This document shows, one piece after another, positions 1 to 6,212 of a stretch of 6,213 bases of DNA. Every line of letters begins with the position of its first letter. Position 1 is the first letter of the stretch. Under the pieces are notes generated by a model that ran no database searches, had not been told where the DNA came from, and saw only the letters and a program-made list of their open reading frames with translations. Source of the stretch: Gammaproteobacteria bacterium. Its GTDB lineage: Bacteria; Pseudomonadota; Gammaproteobacteria; Pseudomonadales; Halieaceae. The stretch lies in contig PDSN01000025.1 of NCBI GenBank assembly GCA_002748505.1, positions 1 through 6,213 on the forward strand, in the 5' to 3' direction. Position numbers and translations under genes: made by a program.

Positions 1-4
1 CGCG

Positions 5-652
5 ATGTCTTTTAAGTATCTGCTAGCCGCCGCTCTGCTGTTAAGTGCCTTGGCCGGCTGTCAATCGGCTTATTACTCTGCCGCCGAGAAAGTCGGCATT
101 CACAAGCGCGATATTCTGGTCGATCGGGTAGAGGAATCCCGCGACGCGCAGCGCGAGGCGGAAGAGGAGTTTCAGGATGCGCTGGAGCAATTCTCTACCT
201 TGGTGAATTTTGACGGTGGCAAATTACAGGATGTGTACGAGAACCTGAGTGACGAGTACGACGATGCCAAGGACGCCGCCGACGAGGTGACCGAGCGCAT
301 AGATGCGGTGGAGCATGTGGCTGAAGCCCTGTTTTCCGAATGGGAAGATGAAATTGAGCAGTACAGCAATCAGCGTCTGCGCGCGGACAGCCAGCGCCAA
401 TTGCGCGATACCCGCAAGCGTTACGCGGGGCTGATTAAAGCCATGCGCAAAGCCGAGGCAAAAATGCCGCCGGTGCTCACTGCGTTGCACGACAATGTGT
501 TGTACCTGAAGCACAATCTGAATGCGCGCGCGGTATCGGCGCTGAAAACTGAATTTCGTGCTATCGAGCAGGACGTGGAGCGCTTGATCGCTGAAATGCG
601 CCGCGCGATTGCCAGCTCCGACGAATTCATTGCGAGCATGTCCGAATCATAA
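5..652 (+). CDS. DUF2959-family lipoprotein, coiled-coil
   Basis: A 215-residue predicted envelope lipoprotein of unknown function. Residues 1-19 form a lipoprotein signal: a short basic start, a hydrophobic Leu/Ala stretch, and the lipobox LAGC with the lipidated cysteine at position 19. The next residue is Gln, so sorting to the outer membrane is expected. The segment just after the cysteine, with YYSAAEKVGIHKRDILVDRV, is typical of the DUF2959 family as I know it. The rest is highly charged, rich in Glu, Asp, Arg and Ala, and looks almost wholly alpha-helical, with coiled-coil character around residues 40-115 and 125-210. The length is normal for the family. The ATG lies four bases from the window edge, so its ribosome binding site and promoter cannot be seen; the signal peptide supports this start. 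It converges on the SulP gene with a hairpin between them. No function is known to me. Confidence 0.9.
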   Translation: MSFKYLLAAALLLSALAGCQSAYYSAAEKVGIHKRDILVDRVEESRDAQREAEEEFQDALEQFSTLVNFDGGKLQDVYENLSDEYDDAKDAADEVTERIDAVEHVAEALFSEWEDEIEQYSNQRLRADSQRQLRDTRKRYAGLIKAMRKAEAKMPPVLTALHDNVLYLKHNLNARAVSALKTEFRAIEQDVERLIAEMRRAIASSDEFIASMSES

Positions 653-658
653 AATCGC

Positions 659-686
659 CGCCTATGGGGCTTGTACCCCATAGGCG
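659..686. terminator. Hairpin between convergent genes, probable bidirectional terminator
   Basis: A perfect 11-bp inverted repeat (CGCCTATGGGG at 659-669, complement at 676-686) with a 6-base loop lies between the stop codon of the DUF2959 gene (650-652) and that of the SulP gene (697-699). Read on the minus strand, the stem is followed after four bases by TTTT (651-654), a short U tract. On the plus strand no T run follows, so termination there would be less efficient or need other factors. Position and symmetry support a shared terminator. Confidence 0.65.
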
Positions 687-696
687 AACCTCGGTC

Positions 697-2271
697 TTAA
701 CCCAATCTGTCTTCCGCAACAAAATACTGCGGATCTTCGATCACGTTGACTTCCACCAGGCTGCCGGCTTTGTTGAGCAGCGCTTTACACTCGGCGCTTA
801 GGTGCACCAGATGCAGGGTTTTTCCGCTGTTGAGATAGCGCTCGGCCAGGGTGTCTATCGCTTCCAGGCCCGAGTGATCGCACACGCGAGAACCGGCAAA
901 ATCGATGATGACATCATCGTTGGCTTTGCTGGGGTCGAACTGTTCTAAAAACGAAGTGACTGAACCAAAAAACAAGGGGCCCGTTACCGCGTACACGGTT
1001 GAACCTTTGTGATCTTCCCGCGAGGCCACGTGAATATGTTTGGCGTGTTCCCAGGCAAATACCAGCGCCGAGACGATAACGCCTACGATCACCGCCACCG
1101 CGAGATCGGTAAACACGGTGACCGCAGAGACCAGCATTAGCACCAGCGCATCGCTTTTAGGTACCTTGCGAAGCACGCGGAAGCTGCTCCATTCAAAGGT
1201 GCCGACCACCACAATAAACATCACACCGATCAGCGCCGCCAGAGGAATGCGTTCGATCAGCGGTGAGGCCACTAAAATAAACGCCAGTAAAAACAGTGCG
1301 GCGGAAATACCCGAGGTGCGACCGCGACCGCCGGAATTGATGTTGATCATGCTCTGACCGATCATCGCACAACCGCCCATGCCGCCAAAGAAGCCCGTGG
1401 TGACATTGGCAATACCTTGACCCACGCATTCGCGGTTACCGCGCCCACGGGTTTCGGTGACTTCGTCGATCAACCGCAAGGTCAACAGTGATTCGATTAG
1501 ACCAATTGCCGCCAGAATCACTGCATAGGGAAAAATAATGCTTAGGGTTTCCCAGTTCATCGGCACGGAGGGGATCGCAAAAGCAGGCAGGCCGCCGCTG
1601 ATAGAGGCCACATCGCCCACCACGCGGGTGTCCAGATCCAGGCCAATTACCGCAAGGCTGACCACCACAATCGCCGCCAGCGATGAGGGGATGGCGCTGG
1701 TAAAGCGCGGCAAAAAATGAATGATGGCCATGGTGATGGCCACCAGCACCAGCATCATAGTGAGTTCGGGCGCCGGCAACCAGGCCACGTCGATAATGCT
1801 TCCTTGCAGGGGGGTGCCCTCAAAAAAGCTCCAGCCTTCGCCTTCAGCGCCGGTGCCAAACTGCTTTAATTGCGCCAGGAAAATAACAATCGCTAGGCCG
1901 TTTACAAAGCCCAGCATCACAGGATGGGGCACCATACGAATAAATTTACCGAGTTTAAACAGCCCAGCGGTGATTTGCAGCAGTCCCATGAGCACCACCG
2001 TGGCGAATAAATACTGCACGCCGTGATCGGCTACCAGCGATACCATGACCACCGCCAGCGCACCGGTAGCACCGGAGATCATACCGGGTCGACCGCCGAT
2101 GCACGCAGTAATTAAGCCGACTAAAAAAGCGGCGTAAAGTCCTACCAGAGGGTCGACTCGGGCAACAAAAGCAAAGGCAACCGCCTCGGGTACCAATGCC
2201 AGCGCTACGGTAAGGCCAGATAAAATATCGTTGCGCAAACTGCGCACGCGCGAGGGGCGAATTTCAAACAT
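697..2271 (-). CDS. SulP-family inorganic anion transporter with C-terminal STAS domain
   Basis: A 524-residue inner-membrane protein of the SulP (SLC26-like) family, which moves sulfate, bicarbonate or other anions; the substrate cannot be told from sequence alone. The N-terminal part, with LSGLTVALALVPEAVAFAFV at residues 17-36 then DPLVGLYAAF, is the classic first-helix region of SulP proteins. Many hydrophobic segments follow to about residue 410, as expected for the 7+7 inverted-repeat fold. The cytoplasmic STAS domain covers about residues 420-520 and keeps DHSGLEAI with Asp465 and Ser467, the position phosphorylated in anti-sigma-factor antagonists. The start is ATG at 2269-2271 because family homology begins with MFEIRPS; an open frame continues to an ATG at 2421, but those 50 extra residues resemble no SulP N-terminus. 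The ribosome binding site is weak (GTGAG-like). No carbonic anhydrase gene adjoins it in the window, so a bicarbonate role has no contextual support. Confidence 0.93.
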   Translation of the reverse strand: MFEIRPSRVRSLRNDILSGLTVALALVPEAVAFAFVARVDPLVGLYAAFLVGLITACIGGRPGMISGATGALAVVMVSLVADHGVQYLFATVVLMGLLQITAGLFKLGKFIRMVPHPVMLGFVNGLAIVIFLAQLKQFGTGAEGEGWSFFEGTPLQGSIIDVAWLPAPELTMMLVLVAITMAIIHFLPRFTSAIPSSLAAIVVVSLAVIGLDLDTRVVGDVASISGGLPAFAIPSVPMNWETLSIIFPYAVILAAIGLIESLLTLRLIDEVTETRGRGNRECVGQGIANVTTGFFGGMGGCAMIGQSMININSGGRGRTSGISAALFLLAFILVASPLIERIPLAALIGVMFIVVVGTFEWSSFRVLRKVPKSDALVLMLVSAVTVFTDLAVAVIVGVIVSALVFAWEHAKHIHVASREDHKGSTVYAVTGPLFFGSVTSFLEQFDPSKANDDVIIDFAGSRVCDHSGLEAIDTLAERYLNSGKTLHLVHLSAECKALLNKAGSLVEVNVIEDPQYFVAEDRLG

Positions 2272-2590
2272 CAATGTCTCACTTGTTGAGGAAGTGTTGT
2301 AATACCTGATTCCTTTGCGCTTAATCGATGCTGTCAGCGGCGAATCCCTGGTTTTGAGGGTAGGGACGTCCAAAAGCGGCGTGCACGGTGTTCCCGATTG
2401 GGGAATAATGATTTGACGCAACCCCTATTTTGCAGCGGGTAGCAGCGGGTAAGGGGGCTTTTGCAGTGCGCTCCGCCGGGCAAATACCGAGAAGATGCGA
2501 CGCAAAGGAGGGCGCGAAGTCTAGCGAAAAGCCTGCAAAGGTACAATGCTGGATGCTTAAAATCCGCAGAATTTGCCCGTGTTAGGTGAT

Positions 2591-2620
2591 GTCAGGCCTT
2601 AATAGGCCTTGGTGCCTGAC
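2591..2620. repeat. Inverted repeat overlapping the helicase -35 region
   Basis: GTCAGGC at 2591-2597 is the exact reverse complement of GCCTGAC at 2614-2620, with 16 bases between. Inside lie two copies of AGGCCTT (2594-2600 and 2604-2610). The dyad overlaps the presumed -35 box (2609-2614), a position where a regulator could block polymerase. It could also be a coincidence in a short GC-rich stretch; no regulator is identified. Confidence 0.45.
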
Positions 2621-2637
2621 CGGTATCACTATATAAT
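2609..2637 (+). promoter_or_regulatory. Sigma70-like promoter for the DEAD-box helicase
   Basis: A consensus -10 box TATAAT lies at 2632-2637. Seventeen bases upstream is TTGGTG at 2609-2614, sharing only the first three bases with the TTGACA consensus. The optimal spacing and perfect -10 support a real promoter. Transcription would begin near 2644, giving a leader of about 50 bases before the ATG at 2695. The weak -35 and overlapping dyad suggest regulated expression, by inference only. Confidence 0.65.
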
Positions 2638-2651
2638 CGCCGGCCTTGGTT

Positions 2652-2663
2652 ACGGATATCCGT
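2652..2663. repeat. 12-bp perfect palindrome in the helicase leader
   Basis: ACGGATATCCGT is its own reverse complement and lies a few bases after the predicted transcription start, between the -10 box and the helicase ATG. It could be an operator half-site pair. It would make only a poor RNA hairpin because it has no loop of its own. Function unknown. Confidence 0.35.
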
Positions 2664-2694
2664 GACTGTCTATCCTCCTTTTTGCGAGCCTTTC

Positions 2695-3429
2695 ATGACC
2701 GACTCCTCCACGGCACTTCGTTTTGCCGATTTAGCTTTACCCGATTTTTTGCACAAATCCTTAAAAGACGTGGGCTATGAAACGCCCTCTGCCATTCAGG
2801 CGCAGACCATTCCGCCTCTACTTGCCGGGCGCGATGTGCTCGGCCAGGCGCAAACCGGTACCGGAAAGACCGCGGCGTTTGCCTTGCCGATGCTGGCGCG
2901 CCTCGATGTGGCTCGCGCCGAGCCACAGGTTTTGGTGCTCACCCCAACCCGGGAGCTGGCGCTGCAAGTCTCGGAGGCCTTTGTGCGCTATGCGGCGCAT
3001 CTGGATAACTTTCGCGTGTTGCCGATTTACGGCGGCACCGACTATCGCACCCAGCTGCGCCAGTTAAAGCGCGGTGTACAGGTGGTGGTGGGCACGCCGG
3101 GGCGGGTGATGGATCATATCCGCCGCGGTTCCCTCAAGTTGGAAACACTGTCGGCGATTGTGCTCGACGAGGCCGACGAAATGCTGCGCATGGGTTTTAT
3201 CGACGACGTGGAGTGGATTTTGGCGCAGTCTCCCGAGCAGCGGCAGTTGGCCCTGTTTTCTGCCACCATGCCGAGCCAGATCAAACGCCTTACCACGCAG
3301 TATCTAAACGACCCCGTGGAAGTGGCGATTGCACAGGAAACGGTTATTAACAGTGCCATTCGTCAGCGTGTGTGGCAAATGGGCGGTGTGCACAAGTTAG
3401 ATGCACTGACACGCATGGCTCAACGGTGA
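2695..3429 (+). CDS. deaD: DEAD-box RNA helicase, N-terminal fragment (RecA domain 1)
   Basis: A 244-residue open frame from the ATG at 2695, holding the ATP-binding half of a DEAD-box helicase. Motifs in order: upstream Phe10 and the Q motif GYETPSAIQ (27-35, Gln35 contacting adenine), motif I AQTGTGKT (52-59), Ia PTREL (84-88), GG (113-114), Ib TPGR (134-137), II DEAD (158-161) and III SAT (189-191). All catalytic residues of domain 1 are present. The frame continues past domain 1 into the linker (HKLDALTR) and then stops at TGA 3427-3429. A GTG at 2662 in the same frame is possible, but it would sit almost at the predicted transcription start and add residues unlike the family, so ATG 2695 is preferred. 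The Shine-Dalgarno sequence is weak. Alone it could bind ATP and RNA but not unwind. Confidence 0.8.
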   Translation: MTDSSTALRFADLALPDFLHKSLKDVGYETPSAIQAQTIPPLLAGRDVLGQAQTGTGKTAAFALPMLARLDVARAEPQVLVLTPTRELALQVSEAFVRYAAHLDNFRVLPIYGGTDYRTQLRQLKRGVQVVVGTPGRVMDHIRRGSLKLETLSAIVLDEADEMLRMGFIDDVEWILAQSPEQRQLALFSATMPSQIKRLTTQYLNDPVEVAIAQETVINSAIRQRVWQMGGVHKLDALTRMAQR

Positions 3430-3430
3430 T

Positions 3431-4351
3431 ATGGCGCAGGCTCAACGCGAGAAAACCGTGGCGCGTTTAAAGTCCGGTATTCTGGATATCCTGGTGGCCA
3501 CCGATGTGGCGGCGCGCGGTCTGGATGTGGAGCGCATCAGCCATGTAATCAACTACGATATTCCCTACGATGCCGAAGCCTACGTGCACCGTATTGGCCG
3601 CACTGGTCGCGCCGGGCGTCAGGGCGAGGCGATTTTATTTGTATCGCGCCGCGAGCAGCGGCTGCTGCGCAGTATTGAAAAAGCCACTGGTCAGCGTATT
3701 GAAAAAATGACCTTGCCTACCCCTGAGGACGTTGCCGATAAACGTCAGCAGCGCTTTATGCAGACAATCAGCGAGGTTCTGGCCTCTGAAGATCTGGACA
3801 CCCAGCGCGAATGGGTGGAGCAGTATCAGGCCGAGCAGGGCGTAGCAATTCTCGATATCGCTGCGGCCTTGGCCCTGCTGGCCGGTGGCAAGGCATCTAA
3901 AACAGGTGAGCGCGCCAAACCAGGGGATGAACGCCCGAAAGAGAAAAAAGAGCGCTCTTCGCGCAGGGACAAAACCAGCCGTGATGACACCAGACCCCGC
4001 GAGCAACACAAGGACAAGCACAAAAACAAACATAAAGACCAGGGTGCAAGGCCGGTCATGGAGTTGTTTCGGATTGAAGTGGGCCGTGTCGATGAGGTCA
4101 AACCGGGCGCGATTGTCGGTGCGATTGCCAACGAAGCGGAGCTGGACAGTCAGTACATTGGCACCATCACTATCTACGACGATCACAGCACCGTAGAGCT
4201 GCCCGAAGGGATGCCCAAAGAGCTGTACCGGCATCTGAAAAAAGTCTGGGTAGCGGGTAAGCGCCTGCAAATCAGCCGTATCGGTGATAGCGCGGGCAAA
4301 CCTCGTAAGGCGCCGGCTAAAAAACGACCAGCAAAGCGTCGCGGGGCTTGA
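3431..4351 (+). CDS. deaD: DEAD-box RNA helicase, C-terminal fragment (RecA domain 2 remnant plus RNA-binding domain)
   Basis: A 306-residue open frame whose ATG is one base after the stop of the N-terminal fragment. It starts inside RecA domain 2 with MAQAQREKTVARLKSG, then motif V ATDVAARGLDV (23-33) and motif VI HRIGRTGRAGR (53-63) with its arginine fingers. A helical region follows to about residue 150. Next is a very basic low-complexity linker (about 153-209) with the His/Lys run QHKDKHKNKHKDQ. The DbpA/CsdA-type RNA-binding domain spans about 210-283 (MELFRIEVGR, VGAIANE, YIGTITIYDDHSTVELPEGM), and a Lys/Arg/Ala-rich tail ends the protein. No clear Shine-Dalgarno lies before ATG 3431, so translation would depend on re-initiation after the TGA, if it happens. 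Motif IV and the first strand of the domain are absent, so independent folding of the RecA2 part is doubtful; the RNA-binding domain could still fold. Confidence 0.75.
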   Translation: MAQAQREKTVARLKSGILDILVATDVAARGLDVERISHVINYDIPYDAEAYVHRIGRTGRAGRQGEAILFVSRREQRLLRSIEKATGQRIEKMTLPTPEDVADKRQQRFMQTISEVLASEDLDTQREWVEQYQAEQGVAILDIAAALALLAGGKASKTGERAKPGDERPKEKKERSSRRDKTSRDDTRPREQHKDKHKNKHKDQGARPVMELFRIEVGRVDEVKPGAIVGAIANEAELDSQYIGTITIYDDHSTVELPEGMPKELYRHLKKVWVAGKRLQISRIGDSAGKPRKAPAKKRPAKRRGA

Positions 4352-4410
4352 TCGTTTTACCTTATGTCAGGTTGCGACACTGGTGTACAGGTGTAGAAAA
4401 AACCAATAAA

Positions 4411-4459
4411 AAAACCGCATCTGCCACGCGCCACAGTGGCGCGCAACAGATGCGGTTTT
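4411..4459. terminator. Two-tier hairpin terminator shared by helicase and imelysin genes
   Basis: A perfect 13-bp outer stem (AAAACCGCATCTG at 4411-4423 with its complement at 4447-4459) encloses a second GC-rich stem (CGCGCCAC at 4427-4434 with GTGGCGCG at 4436-4443). On the minus strand the structure ends in seven consecutive U residues (4408-4414) and a further U tract soon after, so it is a strong intrinsic terminator for the imelysin gene. On the plus strand it ends in four U residues, a weaker terminator for the helicase. Confidence 0.88.
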
Positions 4460-4473
4460 GGAAGGGCTAAAAA

Positions 4474-6117
4474 TTAACCGCAGGTCGCATCCGGGTCTGA
4501 AGTGTCACACTCGGAAGCATCGTCATCAACCACTTTTACCTCAATGGCCAGTTTTTCAGCCAGTGCTGCAATGGAAGCTGATTGCTGGTTCAGAGCGATG
4601 ATGGTTTTGTAAACGTTGGCTGTGGTTTGCAGGCGACTGCCCAACTCATTGCTGATGGCGGTCAGGCCTTCAATATTGAGTTCAGCGGCGTAATCGTCAA
4701 AGCCGTAGCCTTCAACAGCGTTAGCGGTAGCATCTACCGTGCCGTCGAGATCGCTGTCGTAACCGGCGTACTCACCGAGGAAGCTGTTGTAAACACCTTG
4801 CGCGTTCAGCACAACATCGCGGTGCGTGTTGTCTGAGAAACAGCTGTGCTCGTCTTCCTGGGAGTTGGAGCTGTAGGCGATTTGCATACGCTCACCCGCG
4901 AGTTCACCTTCGGACAGCGTGCCCATACCGGTGAGAATTTCGGTGATGCGCTGTACAGCCTCACTGCGACTTGTAAAGTTGGTGAACTTGTCGCGATAGT
5001 TACCTTCGACGTTGTCCAGCCAGCCGTCACGAACGCTTTCCAGGTCTTCTACCAGTTTTTCCGCAGCGACTTGCAGATAGGCCAGGCGGCGATCAGCGAA
5101 GGGCGCCGTGGTAAAGTCAGTCAAAGGACGTTGACCGCCCGCTGCCAGGTTGGGCGCGTTGTTGGTTTTAACGGCCTGGTCGCGGTTCGCACCGTCGGTC
5201 ACCATGGCGTTGTTGTTGAGATCCTGGCCCCACAGCAAAAACTCGATGGCGTGGTAGCCTGCGATCACGTCGCGCTCGTCCTCTGCGGTCGCTGAGTGGT
5301 CCAGCAGATCCTTGGTAATCTCGATAGCGGTATTCGAGATGATGTTCACTGCGGGGCTTTCGTTGCCGCTGATTGTACCGCTGCCCGTGCCCAGACCCAC
5401 TTCGTTTGCAGTAACACCCACTTGATCTACACCGAAATCGGGATCGGCGAAGGATACATAATCAATCAGTGCTTCACCCAGCGGCCAGGCGTTGATAATG
5501 CCCTCAGGGCCATTTTCTTCGGTGTAATCGGTGGAGTCGATGGGGCTTAAGCGGAAGCGGTAAACTTCAGTTTGTCCGTAGGGCTCGCGGGCGACCAGCC
5601 ATGCAATTTTGGCGGCGTCCAGGTTGGCCTGAGTCGGGTTCTGGGCAAAGTTGTCAATCGCTTGCTTCAGGTCTTTAGCAGTTTCTACCGAGTCGGTGTA
5701 GGCTGCCAGGGCGATGTTGGCGTTGGTTTCCAGCAGAGCGGTGATGCCAGCGTTGCTAAATGGCGCAAACACTGGTTCTAAATAAAACTCTTGATCGCTG
5801 TTGAGAATGGACATCAAGCCAGCGTTGCCGGGAAAACCGGTGGTAGGCAGGCGACAGTCCGCCTCGCTGCCACCACACAGGCCGCGATCACGCTTTTTCC
5901 AGCCGGTAAACGCATAGCCTTCGCTCGCTATGGCCTGAAAGGTCTCGTCGAAGTTGGTGGTAGTGACATTTATAGTGCAAGTCTGACCGGGGTTACAGTT
6001 ATGGTTGCCGGATACGGTGGTAACGGCTCCACCTTCGTCCGGAACGGTCACCGCAATTTTACAGCCCGATAGTGTGGCGGTGGCTGCCAGCGCAGCAGCG
6101 AGTAGCTTTCGTTTCAT
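4474..6117 (-). CDS. Imelysin-family (peptidase M75-like) lipoprotein with N-terminal beta-repeat-like domain
   Basis: A 547-residue predicted outer-membrane lipoprotein. The signal at residues 1-19 ends in lipobox LSGC (Cys19, followed by Lys). Residues about 20-118 look like a bacterial InlB-type beta repeat (GGAVTTVSG, then CNPGQTC, then EGYAFTGW) with cysteine pairs 41/47 and 81/88 that may form disulfides. From about 125 the protein is imelysin-like: AWLVAREPYGQTE at 172-184, the HxxE motif in GYHAIEFLLWGQD (His289, Glu292), and SDNTHRD at 428-434. The C-terminus is acidic with Cys537 and Cys546. Imelysins, including the iron-regulated IrpA/ICMP group, are linked to iron handling; peptidase activity is not established for most, and His/Glu may bind metal. 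The start is set by the signal peptide and an AAGAGAG ribosome binding site (6127-6133). It is expressed from its own promoter and ends at a strong terminator. Confidence 0.9.
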   Translation of the reverse strand: MKRKLLAAALAATATLSGCKIAVTVPDEGGAVTTVSGNHNCNPGQTCTINVTTTNFDETFQAIASEGYAFTGWKKRDRGLCGGSEADCRLPTTGFPGNAGLMSILNSDQEFYLEPVFAPFSNAGITALLETNANIALAAYTDSVETAKDLKQAIDNFAQNPTQANLDAAKIAWLVAREPYGQTEVYRFRLSPIDSTDYTEENGPEGIINAWPLGEALIDYVSFADPDFGVDQVGVTANEVGLGTGSGTISGNESPAVNIISNTAIEITKDLLDHSATAEDERDVIAGYHAIEFLLWGQDLNNNAMVTDGANRDQAVKTNNAPNLAAGGQRPLTDFTTAPFADRRLAYLQVAAEKLVEDLESVRDGWLDNVEGNYRDKFTNFTSRSEAVQRITEILTGMGTLSEGELAGERMQIAYSSNSQEDEHSCFSDNTHRDVVLNAQGVYNSFLGEYAGYDSDLDGTVDATANAVEGYGFDDYAAELNIEGLTAISNELGSRLQTTANVYKTIIALNQQSASIAALAEKLAIEVKVVDDDASECDTSDPDATCG

Positions 6118-6182
6118 AGGAGTGTTCTCTCTTGACAGGTTTCATAGATAAGCGATGCGTTGCCCCTGTTTGACAACGCGCT

Positions 6183-6201
6183 CATAATAACCATTCTTAT
6201 T
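6183..6201 (-). promoter_or_regulatory. Candidate Fur box over the imelysin promoter
   Basis: On the minus strand the 19 bases here match the classic GATAATGATAATCATTATC consensus at 12 of 19 positions, with an AATAA / TTATT dyad. The site covers the -10 box and most of the spacer, where bound Fur with iron would block polymerase. Iron repression fits the imelysin family's known link to iron. The AT-rich composition makes a chance match possible. Confidence 0.5.
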
Positions 6202-6212
6202 TGTAATATCAA
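6184..6212 (-). promoter_or_regulatory. Sigma70-like promoter for the imelysin lipoprotein
   Basis: On the minus strand, TTGATA (6207-6212) is a 5/6 match to the -35 consensus and TATTAT (6184-6189) a 5/6 match to the -10, with an optimal 17-base spacer. Transcription would start near 6177, leaving a leader of about 60 bases before the ATG at 6117. Confidence 0.75.

Larger units (their letters stand above)
2272..2694. other. Intergenic region between divergent SulP and helicase genes
   Basis: About 420 bases without a convincing gene. The part near the helicase holds a promoter, an inverted repeat, a 9-bp direct repeat and a 12-bp palindrome, listed separately. The part near SulP is expected to hold the SulP promoter, but I found no minus-strand pair of hexamers with good spacing. 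A 10-bp tandem duplication, GCAGCGGGTA twice at 2432-2451, is the only other pattern. Open frames crossing this region on the minus strand (to 2421 and 2546) have no recognisable protein character. Confidence 0.7.
2695..4351 (+). pseudogene. deaD: DEAD-box RNA helicase (DeaD/CsdA type), disrupted by internal deletion with frameshift
   Basis: The two adjacent frames at 2695-3429 and 3431-4351 are the front and back of one DeaD/CsdA-type ATP-dependent RNA helicase, the cold-shock and ribosome-assembly helicase of proteobacteria. Compared with E. coli DeaD from memory, the first frame ends just after the segment matching KNEALVRF. The second resumes at a segment matching LNGDM, visible as CTC AAC GGT GAT ATG at 3419-3433 in the new frame. 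About 34 residues that include motif IV (AIIFVRTK in E. coli) are missing. The frame change fits a deletion whose length is 2 modulo 3, about 101 or 104 bases. Both halves otherwise keep all motifs without decay, so the event looks recent, or is an assembly artefact. A helicase lacking the first strand and motif IV of RecA domain 2 would probably be inactive. Confidence 0.75.

Noticed and set aside
2272..2421. N-terminal extension of the SulP protein to an ATG at 2421
   Set aside because: The 50 extra residues do not look like a SulP N-terminus; family similarity begins at MFEIRPS encoded from 2271.
2432..2451. Tandem duplication GCAGCGGGTA x2 as a possible repeat array
   Set aside because: Only two copies with no further units; too short to support a functional array or CRISPR.
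2334..2546. A 70-residue minus-strand open frame in the SulP/helicase spacer
   Set aside because: Its composition (Arg- and Cys-rich, no motif) looks like translated noncoding DNA and it has no convincing ribosome binding site.
2662..2694. GTG start for the helicase at 2662
   Set aside because: It falls in the palindrome and only about 18 bases after the predicted transcription start, and adds residues outside the family; ATG 2695 fits better.
3415..3435. Programmed ribosomal frameshift joining the two helicase frames
   Set aside because: No slippery heptamer is visible at the junction, and a frameshift could not restore the roughly 34 missing residues including motif IV.
3635..4270. A 211-residue open frame on the minus strand inside the helicase C-terminal part
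   Set aside because: It lies antisense to a well-supported helicase segment (motif VI, linker, RNA-binding domain) and has no family-like motifs; it is a by-product of codon bias.
4846..5295. A 149-residue plus-strand open frame opposite the imelysin gene
   Set aside because: It is antisense to conserved imelysin motifs (HxxE region) and shows no recognisable domain or signal of its own.
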